Positions 12,501-22,830 of a stretch of 64,000 nucleotides of DNA are shown here, in pieces. Every line of letters starts with the position of its first letter. The first letter of the stretch is position 1. The position numbers and the translations under genes were made by a program. Under the pieces are notes generated by a model. That model was not told where the DNA came from and ran no database searches. It was given only the letters and a program-made list of their open reading frames with translations. The DNA is from Odobenus rosmarus divergens (taxonomy: Eukaryota > Chordata > Mammalia > Carnivora > Odobenidae), in NCBI RefSeq assembly GCF_000321225.1, contig NW_004451402.1, forward strand, positions 331,721 through 395,720. The letters run 5' to 3'.

Positions 12501-13269
12501 TCCCACCCCAATTTCCCTCCCTGTTTTATAGAGAGTCATCCAGCTCCACTAGCCCCTAATCCCTAAAAGCCTGGATCCACATAACTGAAAACCCCACATT
12601 CCCTCTGCTCCTGCATGGGGTCTGGGTGTTCAGCACACTGCTAAAGAGGGATGCTGGGCACATAGGGCCTTGGACCCTAAGTCTCTCCCTTGGATAACAG
12701 CCAGTTTGGGTTTCAGGGAACCAGGTTCCCCTCCCATTGTCTGTTCCTCACCAGGTCTGGCCCACTGAAGATCCAAACAAATTCACAGCGAAGTTCACAC
12801 CTCAGTGATTTGAGGTCATCAACTCGGCCGTTTGGCTGTTCATTTAGGAAACAAATTCCAGAAAGTGGTGTAAGGGGACCAATGCCATCCTTAGCCATGC
12901 CGGCAGGTATAATTATTATTGTTTGCTTTTTTTCTTAACCCACTGCCTGTTGCAATTCAATCAAATTAATGCTTCATTTATTAGAGAATGTCATTTTGCA
13001 ACACAAACAGGGTAGGGCTACCTCCAGAAGTCTCTGGCTTTTTGCCACTACCTACTGGTTATCCTGCACTTTCCTTAGCCTGGGTCTGATCTGCTGCCCC
13101 AAGACCTTGCGTTGGCCTGGGTGTTAGTGACAGAGAAACTGGCTTGTCATGATCCCAAACTGAGAAGGTGAGTCTGGGAAGTGCCCGAGAGTGTGGAATT
13201 CCCGAACATCCAGTGCCCTGAGATAAGGGGCCGTCCCAGCTTATCCCGTTGACCACAAATTCTGTCAAA
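9567..13269. other. Unassigned intergenic region with rising GC
   Basis: No recognised gene. GC rises from about 10.8 kb. The frames at 10788-11398 (up to 141 codons, both strands overlapping) and 11973-12359 match no family and are expected by chance in GC-rich DNA. A weak CpG-rich patch is listed separately at 12060-12430. A 10-C run lies at 12391-12401. Confidence 0.4.
12060..12430. promoter_or_regulatory. Weak CpG-enriched patch
   Basis: I count about 19 CpG dinucleotides in roughly 370 bases, clustered around 'ccctccccgcccgccctcgc' and 'ggcccgtcccgctgcttctg'. This is above the CpG-poor background but below what I would call a firm island. There is a CCGCCC-type GC box near 12147-12153. 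No linked exon was recognised. Confidence 0.25.
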
Positions 13270-14415
13270 GACACAAACTTTCAGAGATGCTTCCTCTTAC
13301 AGGAAATGGTAGACTTACAGAAAATAAACTTTTTGTTTAGGTTGAAGAACGACCTCTACGCGGGAAAGTACATGGCTGTCAGGTTTATAGCCCAAGCACT
13401 TTTTACAACTGAACTTAGCTGTAAGTTCCCAGATCAAGGAACAGAACCTCCCAGAAACCCTTTTTTAGTCACTACTGCCTTCCTCCAAGGTGACCACTGT
13501 CTTCCTCTCATATCATGCTTTTTTGATTCATCAATCCTGCTGAGGTGCATCAAGTTTGCTGTGTGGTATAGAAGTTCATCCTCTTTCATTCCATTTATGA
13601 GCAGAATTTCATTGTACGGATATACTATAGACACCATATTAATCCATTCTATAGTTAATGGGCATTTTAGGGTGTTATGAATCAAGTTGCCTTGAACATG
13701 TCTGTGGTGGACATACATACCTATTTCTGTCACCTACATACCTATGAGTGCGATTGCTTGGTCATAGGGTACGTGTATGTTCAACTCTGGTGCGTACTAT
13801 CACACAGCTTTTAAGGGTTTGTGCCAACACATACACTCACTCAGCAGGCTATGGGAGTTCTGTTTGTTCCTATCCTTGTCAACACTTGGCATTGTCTGTC
13901 TTTTTAATTTTAGCCATTAAGTGGGGTATGTACTTAGCACCTCCCTGATAACTAATAAAATTCAGTACATTTTATAAGTCTATTGACCATTTGGATATCT
14001 TTTTTCTGGTGGAGTGCCTGTTTAAGATTTTTCCCATTAAAAAAATTGTACTGTCTTCCTTTTTTCTATTTACTTGTAGAAGTTCTTTCTATATTCCAAA
14101 TTTGTCAGTCCTTTGTCAGATAGATGTATGAAAAATAGGTTCTCCCACTCTATGGCTTGACTCCTTCCTTACTGAAACATGGGTAAAATGATTATTTTCC
14201 ATTAGGCAAATTATTATGAAATTCTTCTTTATCTCTGGGAATGTATCTTGCCTTGAAGTGAATAATATTAGGACAGATACACCAGCTTTCCTTTAGTTAT
14301 TGTTTGCATGCTGTGTCTTTCCCATCCTTTCAATCTTTCTTTACTCTTATATTTAAGGTATGGCTCTTGTAAGCATCAGTTTATTTCCCCCATTTCAGCC
14401 TGATAATCTTTGTCT

Positions 14416-14624
14416 TTTTTTTCTTCCAAAGATTTTATTTATTTATTTGATAGAGACAGAGGGAGAGAGGATGAACACAGGCGGGGGGGTGGGGCGGCAG
14501 CAGAGGGAGAGGGAGAAGCAGGCTCCCTGCTGAGCAGAGATTCTGACGCGGGGCTCAGTCCCAGGGCCCTGGGATCATGACCTGAGCCGAAGGCAGACAC
14601 CTAACTGAGCCACCCAGGCGCCCC
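14416..14624 (-). mobile_element. CAN SINE, antisense, nested in L1M
   Basis: Poly-T with 'aaagattttatttatttatt', a GA/G-rich middle (14453-14519) and the reverse-complement head ending 'gccacccaggcgcccc'. An 11-bp target duplication, AATCTTTGTCT (14405-14415) and AATCCTTGTCT (14625-14635), has one mismatch. The head tRNA-derived region is near complete. Confidence 0.96.
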
Positions 14625-14945
14625 AATCCTTGTCTCTTAATTGAAATGTACATTTATATTTAGTGTTACTACTGATATAATTGGGTTGAAATCTACCCTC
14701 TTACTATTTGTTTTCTAATTGTCTTTCTGTTCATGTTCCTTTTTTTTTCTTTTGTTGCTTTTCTTTAGGTTCATTTAATTTTTTGAAATTCATCCCTCTG
14801 TTCTATTAGTTAATTACATATTGTTTTAGTGTTCTTTTAGTGGTTATCATAGAAATGATAATATTCTTCCTTGACTCACTAAGGTCTAATATAAATGCTT
14901 TTACCACTTTCTGAAGGAAGGGAACTTAGGACACTTTAACTCCGT

Positions 14946-15592
14946 TGTCATGTGGGTCTCAGTCTATCGATAATGATGCTCTTGGTTAAGAATGCCTGAG
15001 GTGCTCACCTGGGCCGGTAAGTCTTTAGTCTTGTGGTGAGCCCTCACAGACATTTCCCCAGCAGGAGCCAATGTTGTGGCTAGACTGGCCCTGTCATTCT
15101 TATGATTCCAAGATGCACCTCAGCAATGACCATCAGGAAACTTTGAAACATCGAAGTTTATTACTCACAAGTCCTGGAGGATGCATGACATGCCCTGGGT
15201 CACAGCGAAGTCACAGGTGGGGAGAGAGAAAGAGAGAGAGAAAGAGAGAGCAGACCCAGAGCTCTGCCTTTATTTGGATCAAGGTTGGGGTGTTCAGGCT
15301 TTTGCAGATTCACTCTTGATCGCAAATGTAAAAAATAAGAGTGGGAGTTAGGCTGTGGAAAGGGAAGAGCGGGGTCACTCAAGTGGCTGGTGATCCAGGT
15401 TACCCAGAGTTTTCTAAAAGAACCTCATGGGTGGGGGCATCCTGGTTCCATACCTAGTTGGTTTGCTAGCAGCTGGGTCATGCAGCGGGCAGTATGTTTA
15501 CTCCACATGGATGGTTTTGCAATGGATGCCCCCGCAGTCAAAAGCCTAATGTCAGGTACTTCTATCACAATTAACAAGCCTAGTATCAGACA
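14946..15592 (-). mobile_element. Probable solo LTR of an unnamed ERV, nested in L1M
   Basis: This block of about 650 bp breaks the L1M text. Read on the minus strand it starts TGTC and ends GACA, as LTRs do. It carries an A/T-rich TATA-like CAAATAAAGG (15268-15277) and, about 110 bases downstream, AATAAA (15157-15162), the usual U3-R spacing. A CT-rich microsatellite-like tract (15221-15250) lies between them. No matching 4-6 bp target duplication is obvious (TCCGT against CTTGT), and I do not recognise the family. No internal viral genes are present. Confidence 0.55.
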
Positions 15593-15800
15593 CTTGTGCT
15601 GCACCTATTTACCCATCTTTCTCCTCTTATGCTAGTGTTGTGTGTGCTTTAATTTTACATATATTTAAACCCTTCGGGGCAGGATTATTGTATTATGCAG
15701 TTAGAATTCATTTCTGGTGGCCCTCATGCTCATTGCTCCTTGTGTCTTCCTGCATCTCTGGGTTCCCACCTGGAACTCTTTCTTTCGGGAGAGGTTGCTG

Positions 15801-17080
15801 AGCACCTTGATCCATTTGAGGACTGAGGTGATTCAGGAGCCCAGCTGGGCAGCAGTCCTTGTGAGGTTGGTCCATTTTTGGTTCCCTCTTGTTCCTCGGG
15901 TGTTGCCTTGTAGGATTCAAAAGGAGAACCTGAGTTGCTTCCCAGGGCCTGTTCTCTTTGCTGAGTGTGAACTCTAGGTTTTGCATGGTGAGTTTGCAAA
16001 AAGCTCTGCTCAGCTTCTCAGCCACTGACTTTGCTTTTGGAATTGGCATTTATCCCATGGGAAAAAGGGCCCCCAAATCTCGGGCTTCTCTTTGCTGGCC
16101 TCCCTCTTCTCTGGATGTGCAAATTCTCATTACTCTGGTAGCTCGCAGCATCATTCAAGCAGGTTTCTTATATGGGATTTGCCCAAGATCACCTTGCCGG
16201 GCGAGGGCTGAGCCCAGACTCGAGCTCTGGGACCCCTGACTCTCGATTGCAATCTCCTCCCCGAGGCCATGATTTTTGCATTGCTTCTGATGCTGTGTCT
16301 GTAGGGTTGGAGGTAGCAGGGGCAGACTTTTGAGGAGGGAAGAGGGACTAGACCTGGAGGAAGCAGGAGAAGGAATGGGAGGGGAGGAGGCCTCTGGGTA
16401 GCTCTGTGCCATGTGGCCTGGCCCCTTCCGGAAGTCACAGCCCAGGATGAGAAATGCTGCTCTGTAGGGTGGCTGTCTGGCCAGCTGAAGCCTCTGCAGC
16501 TAGCACAGCCTTTCAGTGCTGATCAAACTCAAAGTCACTTGTAGAGTGATGTGACATTCTCCCATCACTTTTCTACTGCTGAGTGCATTGACCTTGGGAA
16601 CATCTATTGGCCAAGCCCTTGTACTATATATAGAGAGAGGGCAAATGACAGCTAACAAACATCAAATCCGTATTTTCACTTGGAATCCCAAACTCCCCAG
16701 GCCACCAGATCCCATTCTGTGGGTGCTCATGTCTCTCAGGTGGAGGGTCTGGGCCTCCTTGGAGGACAAATATTCAGATTCCTGATGTGTGCATCACTGT
16801 GGTCATCTGGGCCACACACATGAACCGTTAGCCATGTCCTCTGACTTGCATTATTTGCCAGATTGACTTCTCTTGGAGAAAAAAAGGGAAATGATGACTC
16901 TTGACCTCTGAGTGATATCCTGTTTCATTTCATTGTCTCTCCAACCCTCTGAGAGTCACCTCTGATCCCCAGCAAAAGCTGCTCTGCTTCCACAGTGCAT
17001 CTCCCAAGAATCTCCTTCCAGAGTCCATTTGAATCCTGACCTGTATCCTCCATCCGTTACTGCCCCAGGGAGGCAGGATG
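15801..17080. other. Unassigned sequence including GC-rich 15.8-16.5 kb
   Basis: Overlapping open frames on both strands at 15708-16438 (up to 113 codons) look like chance frames in moderately GC-rich DNA; none has a recognisable domain. No repeat could be named. Confidence 0.4.
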
Positions 17081-17325
17081 GCCGGGTGCTGAAGTGCACA
17101 TTCTGTCCTCAGAGAGACCCAGTTCTACTCCAGTTCTGCCATGTAGTGGCTGTATGAACATGAGCAACTTACCTACCTCCATAGGTCTCAGTTTCCTCAT
17201 TTGTTAAATGGGGATATGATAGGAATTTAGCATTCCTGGAAGGTCTAATGAGATAACACTTGCAAAAGACAACAGTGTCTGGAGCAGAGTAAATGCTCAA
17301 TCAATGGGAGCTGCTGTCGTTGGTG
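17081..17325 (+). repeat. MIR SINE
   Basis: Near full-length MIR. The core 'ccagttctgccatgtagtgg' is followed by 'gagcaacttacctacctcca', 'tctcagtttcctcatttgtt' and 'aaatgctcaatcaatgggag'. It is old and diverged, with no target duplication expected at this age. Confidence 0.85.
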
Positions 17326-17444
17326 TGGTGTTGTGAGCTTCACGATGGGCTTGTATTGTCACAGACCTAAACTCAGATAATATTGCCGCCATGCAAATGA
17401 CTCTTTCCCCCTTAAGTTTTGCCAAGAACATGTAAAGGTGTTTT

Positions 17445-17647
17445 TTTTTTTTTTTAAAGATTTTATTTATTTATTTATTTGAGAGAGAGAGAATGAGAGA
17501 TAGAGAGCACGAGAGGGAAGAGGGTCAGAGGGAGAAGCAGACTCCCTGCTGAGCAGGGAGCCCGATGCGGGACTCAATCCCGGGACTCCAGGATCATGAC
17601 CTGAGCCGAAGGCAGTCGCTTAACCAACTGAGCCACCCAGGCGCCCC
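17445..17647 (-). mobile_element. CAN SINE, antisense, with perfect 13-bp TSD
   Basis: Poly-T, 'aaagattttatttatttatt', a GA-rich middle and the head ending 'gagccacccaggcgcccc'. The 13-bp duplication GTAAAGGTGTTTT at 17432-17444 and 17648-17660 is perfect, which argues for a fairly recent insertion. Confidence 0.97.
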
Positions 17648-17944
17648 GTAAAGGTGTTTTAAGACTAGCTCCTCTCATCTTCTAACCTACTCAGAACTTG
17701 TGGAAACATTAGCCTGGGCTGCCTTCAAGTCTTCTCTCCTGATATCATCACTGGAAGGCCAGTTCTGTCTTTGGAAATTCTCTTGGTAACTCAAGTGGAC
17801 AGGCTCACACTCCTTCTTGAGTGCTACAGTGCTCATTTTCCAACCCATTGCAGGGAGCTGACAGTTTATATGTAGAGCTTACCGCACAAACAGTTCATAA
17901 ATTCATAGCAGGCAACAGAGTTCTCTGTAGGATGGTAGCAATAT
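17648..17944. other. Unassigned short gap between SINE and MIR
   Basis: No recognised feature apart from the right-hand TSD at 17648-17660. Part of the adjoining MIR may extend into 17900-17944. Confidence 0.4.
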
Positions 17945-18130
17945 GGGATTGGTTCAGAACAGGGGCTTTGGTAGACCTGGAATCAAATCCTATTTGTGTT
18001 AATTATTGTGCTTTAAAAAAGTGAACATAATGGCCCCTACTTCTCAGCGGGATGCTGTGAGGATTAAACAGTAGCTTGCAGTGCTGGGCACCTAGTAAGT
18101 GCCCCCTTATAAATAGTAATTCTAGTTAAT
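17945..18130 (+). repeat. MIR SINE
   Basis: 'gggctttggtagacctggaa' and 'tcaaatcctatttgtgttaa' match the MIR head and core. 'ggatgctgtgaggattaaac' and 'gtgctgggcacctagtaagt' match its 3' half. Confidence 0.75.
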
Positions 18131-19230
18131 AAGTATTGATTAATTAATTGCATTAACAAATTAATAGGGACACATGACATTTTGGATATCTCCCTTCAGG
18201 GTTTGTAGTCTAAATGTCAGCTTCCCTTTGACCAGATCCTATTCATCAAGTGCCTAAGTGAGCATGTGTTTAGCTGTTTCGAAAAGACCTCCATAGACCT
18301 GATCTTTCTCTGCAACCCTCACAGTCATAAAGCAAGTGCAAATGAATTAGCAAGGCACGCTTATGAAAAACAGACCGGCCAAGAGGAGCCTCTTATTTTA
18401 ATACATTGCAGACCCAGCAAATTGTAAAAATAAATTAAGACTCATGATGCTATTGTTTTTTGAAACCCTTAAAAAAATTCCTTCTCTTTTTACTATGGGG
18501 TGAGGACATATGTTTTAAAACTATGTGGTGCTTTAACCACCATGGCACCTTGAGAGCATCACAGGCATGTTCTTTTGTCTTTTCAACAAGATGGTCATAT
18601 AAAAGAGAAATCATGATGGTTATAAATAGCTTTAATTGTTAAAGGCATCTTAGATCTTATGTATGCTCAGAAATAGAACATTCTAGTGGTTGGGATGGAA
18701 ATCTCCTGGGGGGATGATGGTGGGCAAGGGTTTGGGGTTGCAGCATGGGGTTGGGAGCGGATTCCAAACTTTTCCTCTGGCAGCCTTGGGCATGGTGGTC
18801 TCAGTCTAGTCAGGCACTTCCTTTCAAGGGATAAGATGGCTTGGCATGCTGACATGTTCCCAGACTTGGAACACAGTGGTGAGGAGCTCTGTCTGCTTCC
18901 CTATAATAATAAAAGTCACTAAGTTATGCTGCTTCTGAATTGGTCATTTTAACTTTGTCTCATCCCTTCACAATCTATGCATCCCCACTGCCCACACCCA
19001 GATATATTAGTGCTACGTAATGGACTAAACCCATCCCAGTTTTAGCCTCATTTAGATATAGCCTGTGAGATACACTTGCTATCAAATCAGATGAATAGAT
19101 TTGCTCTGCTCCTATGCTTCAGGTCTCAGGGACCTTCTCCTCTCTCCCCTCTTCCTGCATTCTTACCACTTCCTCTCTCCTCCAAATCACTGGGTCAACA
19201 GATGATGGACTGGAGGAGTTTAGGAGAATA
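18131..19230. other. Unassigned intergenic sequence
   Basis: AT-rich at first (TAATTAATTAATTGC around 18146), then mixed. The frames at 18460-18922 have no recognisable domain. Confidence 0.4.
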
Positions 19231-19561
19231 CATTTGACCTTGAACAACATGGGTGTGGATTGCCCAGGTCCACTTATACGTGGATTTTTTTCAATAAATA
19301 TTTATTTCAATAAAGTGCTATAAAAGTATTTCTCTTACTTATTTTCTTTTCTCTAGCTTATTACTTTACTGTAAGAATACAGTCTATAATACATATAAGA
19401 CATAAAATACCTGTTAATCGGCTGTTTATGTTCTTAGTAAGGCTTCTGGTCAACAGTAGGCTATTAGTGGTTTAGTTTTGGGGGAGTCAAAAGTTAGATG
19501 AAGATTTTTGATTGTGAGGGGGTTTGCGCCCCTAACTCCTGGATGGTTCAAGGGTTAAGTG
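19231..19561 (+). mobile_element. Tigger2/MER28-like DNA transposon, uninterrupted copy
   Basis: Starts 'catttgaccttgaacaacat' after TA (19229-19230) and ends 'ggttcaagggttaagtg' before TA (19562-19563), giving inverted ends and a TA duplication. Internal text ('gtccacttatacgtggattt', 'agtaggctattagtggttta') is the reverse complement of that in the copy at 8535-9491. The length of 331 bp without a transposase frame marks a non-autonomous element. Confidence 0.87.
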
Positions 19562-20137
19562 TAGTTAGAATCCTCCAGATTATGTTTGTTCTCTGGTTAC
19601 TGGAAAAGGGAGTGATATGTGGGGGAACTTCCTAAATTTCCTCTGTTCAAGTCTGGTCTCACTTTTGTGTCTTTATTGCTGTTTCCTAGAGATATGTCCC
19701 AGCTTCTCCTTTGTAGCACTCTCTCAGACCCACTTCATATCCTATGGGTGTCATCTTGAGTGAACTCTACTCCTTCTCCATTCCATCCAGTTCAACCTTG
19801 TCTAGTTCAATTAATCCAAAACCACATGCTCTCAGCATTGGGAGCCAGCCACTGGGGCCATTTGGTCTCTGCATTCAAGAGCTCAATTAACTGTTGTAGT
19901 AATTTGTTATTATAAATTTAACCCATGTTAATTTAGAAAACCTGAAAGCTAGAGCAAAGCATACAAAAAATGGAAATAAAAAATCACCTTTAATCATATT
20001 CAGAGATTACACCTTGATAATTTTACTTTATATAGATAGGTATGTATATAGTACATATACCCAAATTTGGATTCTGATGTTTTAATTACATGTTAATTAC
20101 ACATTGCCTTGCATCATTTACTCTCGCTTTATTCATG
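19562..20137. other. Unassigned AT-rich sequence
   Basis: The stretch 19900-20100 ('aaccatg' and 'attctgatgttttaattaca') looks like old L1 or L2 debris but could not be placed. No gene. Confidence 0.4.
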
Positions 20138-20310
20138 AGAGTTCTACCTGGACTAGGAGGCAGAACACAGTCTTCACTTCTCTGAGTCTCAGTTTCTCCA
20201 TCTACAGCTGCAGTAGATGGCAGGGCTGGCTATCCCTTGCGAATTTGTGGCAAGGCTGATGTGAAAGTAAATTGTTGTCTGTAAGTAATTAGTATTACTT
20301 TATCTCTACT
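20138..20310 (+). repeat. Probable diverged MIR
   Basis: 'ctctgagtctcagtttctcc' at 20180-20199 is the conserved MIR core phrase. The flanks are too diverged to set the limits firmly. Confidence 0.5.
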
Positions 20311-20764
20311 TCTAAGACAGTCCACAATAGGATCCTAATCAGAAGGCTTGGGTTGATTACGTTTTTAGGTCCCGGGCGTGTTGCCTGTCCACATAACCGT
20401 ACACGGGAGACTTACCATCGATCGCAGCCTGGCTTGCTGGGAGAATCATCCTGGGCTCTGAAGATAAAGGGTTAACCAGAGCAAAGCGTCAAAGGGCTCT
20501 CAAAAATGCAGCCCTTTGCCGAGGGGCCTCAAAGCCTCTTCCCAAAGGAGCAGGCAGTTAAGAGAAGCCTTATCTGTGAGAGCAATCGTCAGGAAAAGTT
20601 GTACGTTTTCTGCACTACAAAGGCGCTGCTTTCTTCTCTGGCTTTGACTGGAGCTCTTGAGATCGAAGAAAACTGTTGGCCACAGTTCTAAAAACTCCAG
20701 ATAAAGGCTTTGATTTGTTAATTAAATTTTTACTATCTGCATTTGATATCTCAGCCAAATTGTA

Positions 20765-21060
20765 TCCGCCGCAGGAACAACAAGAAAGTCCCTCACTTCA
20801 AAGGGGCGCCCACTCGGTGACCTGTAATTATGGAATTTACTGCGGGGTGAAGCGCTGTCTGGGGTGCACCTGCCATCCTAGCCGCCCCCCCCAACGCGGC
20901 CCCCCAGTGACAGCCGCTCCTCCTGGCCACGGCTCCGCGCAGGAGCACAAGGGTGACGCCAGCACACCTGCCCCGCGGGGTGGTGCGGACCCGAGGGCCG
21001 CCCTGGCTTGAGCGTCCGCCCCGCCCACTAGCCTCGGCCCCCGCCCACAGGCCCCGCCCA
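20765..21060. promoter_or_regulatory. Small CpG-island-like patch with repeated GC boxes
   Basis: I count about 25 CpG in just under 300 bases, dense against a CpG-poor background and with high G+C. Three CCGCCCAC-type GC boxes lie at 21021-21028, 21041-21048 and 21054-21060, at roughly 13-20 bp spacing. These suit Sp/KLF binding. The overlapping frames at 20676-21137 on both strands are probably by-products of the composition. No exon, splice site or known 5' UTR was recognised on either side, so it may be an orphan CpG island (enhancer or lncRNA promoter) or an unmethylated GC patch. Confidence 0.5.
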
Positions 21061-21533
21061 CCCTGAAAGAAGGCCTCCTGGTTGTCAGGGTGAAAAATGG
21101 TTTCTTTAATGAGAAAGTTGAAAGGCCGGAGCCACACTGGGTGAGGTCACTTGCTGCCTGCTTGTTCCAGGCAGGGTCTTACCCTTTCCTGTAAGCTTGA
21201 CCAGATTCTCCTGCTACTTGGCAGGGGCCACGCCACCCTCTGGCCCTTTCATTCCCTCTGGGGCGTGGATATTATTAAAGGATATTTAGAGGTCCCTAGA
21301 CAGGGCTGCTTCCCCAGAACAACACATTCACCAATCAGCACTGGTCATTTTTGACATAAATATAATCGACATCTGCAGACGGTCTATAGGAGTCCATCTG
21401 CTGTTTGGCATAAGCTTTGCCTTGACCATAAGCAGAGCAGAGCCAAATTTTGAGATATCTGAGGCAATTCTGTAGGACTTTCTAGTGGGCTAATTTCAGT
21501 GCAGGCTTTGGTTTTACTAGTATTTATTTCCTT
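21061..21533. other. Unassigned sequence next to the CpG patch
   Basis: Mixed-composition DNA without recognised features. A 67-codon frame (21151-21354) has no known motif. Confidence 0.4.
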
Positions 21534-21547
21534 CATTTTTATTTTTA

Positions 21548-21757
21548 TTTTATTTTTTAAAAATATATATTTTATTTATTTATTTATTTGACAGAGAGAG
21601 ACACAGTAAGAGCAGGATCACAAGCAGGGGGAGAGGGAGAGGGAGAAGCAGGCTTCCCGCGGAGCAGGGAGCCCGATGCGGGGCTCGAGCCCAGGACCCT
21701 GGGATCATGACCTGAGCAGAAGGCAGACGCTTAACGACTGAGCCACCCAGGTGCCCC
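21548..21757 (-). mobile_element. CAN SINE, antisense, with perfect 14-bp TSD
   Basis: TTTATTTATTTATTTG tail, GA-rich middle and head ending 'gagccacccaggtgccc'. The 14-bp duplication CATTTTTATTTTTA is at 21534-21547 and 21758-21771. Because the target is T-rich, the exact limits could shift by a few bases. Confidence 0.96.
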
Positions 21758-21771
21758 CATTTTTATTTTTA

Positions 21772-22649
21772 AAATTCAATGTTAGTACTATTGTTTTAAA
21801 TACTAACAAATGGCCCTCCAAACCATTTAGGAAAGATGCAGAAGTATAAACAAACTGATCACAAAGTACAAAATTCAATTAAAAAAACAATTTGGGGTCC
21901 ATCCAATTTTCACACAATGGATTGGGATGGATTTTTTTTTTTTCAGACAAAAGGCCTGATTGTTTTGACTCTGGGTGGACCCAATAGTGACTCTAGAGCT
22001 GGTCTGCATAAAAGGGGAAGTTATGCCTACAAGAGGAAGTCAGGGAGAGAAAAGAACACTTTCCAGTGGCCATATGCTGCATTAAAGGGTGCAGTCCAAC
22101 ATGACATAAATAGATGTTGAGCTGTTGACCTGAGTTTGAGAATGCAGGCTTGCTGCTCATCAGACTAGATCTGTCCTCTTGTCTCTCTATTACCAGATGG
22201 TGCTACTCACCATCCCCCCATTTGTTGCCTGGACTCTCTTTGGAGGAGGAATCTGCTTTCATTTGCTTTTGATGGGCTCTTTCTGAACAGTGGCATCTGA
22301 GTATCACTGGAGACATTTACCAAAAGGGATCTCAATGTGGTGTCAGCATGTTCTGATACAGACCTTGTCACTTGAAGTAAGAATCATTTTAGAAACTACA
22401 AACTATTATATCCTTGCCTGGAAGCTTAAAAGAGAGCACACAGCACGAGGTCGGGGGACCATAGAATTTAAGAATTTACCATGAAGAAGAGATACCGATG
22501 GCAGATGGCAGCAGTAGCACTGGGAAGGGTGTGTGTGTGTGTGACTGTGACATCATGACACTCAATGTCTTGAGACCAAAAGACCAATAGCTAAATAATC
22601 TATCTCAGAACATTAAAATGGATACTACTACTCTAGTGTTCAATAACAC
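21772..22649. other. Unassigned intergenic sequence with short GT tract
   Basis: Contains a T13 run near 21931-21943 and a (GT)n tract at 22530-22542. No gene. A 94-codon frame at 21836-22120 lacks any known motif. Confidence 0.4.
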
Positions 22650-22830
22650 ATGTTTCAGGCTCCCTACAGAGTAAACTCTTCCTGTCTATTATCCCATTTA
22701 ATCCTGACAATAACTTTCTGGGTCAGGTGATATTATTGCCAATGAACAAACTAAGACTTAGAAAAGCCAACTTCTGACAAGGTCACACAATGCCAAGATT
22801 TATTCCAGGTGTCTCTACCTTTCTCTTCCA
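22650..22830 (-). repeat. MIR SINE, antisense
   Basis: 'cccatttaatcctgacaata' and 'actaagacttagaaaagcca' followed by 'caaggtcacacaatgccaag' are the reverse complement of the MIR core ('cagtttcctcat' region). Confidence 0.75.

Larger units (their letters stand above)
13270..15800 (-). mobile_element. Old L1M LINE, antisense, interrupted by a SINE and an LTR
   Basis: On the plus strand the text runs from L1 3' UTR ('cccagatcaaggaacagaac', about 13420), through the reverse complement of ORF2 ('atgagcagaatttcattgta', 'ttccattttatgagc'-type text, 'tttgtcagtcctttgtcaga' at 14101-14120). It then passes into inner L1 text ('attgggttgaaatctaccct' at 14679-14698). After the LTR it resumes near 15625 ('ttatgctagtgttgtgtgtg'). 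It is heavily mutated and has no intact ORF. The start before 13420 and the end after 15750 are uncertain. It is the host for two later insertions, which gives a clear relative age order. Confidence 0.8.

Noticed and set aside
15221..15250. GA-rich tract as a GAGA-type regulatory element
   Set aside because: It is a simple repeat within the probable LTR; no further support.
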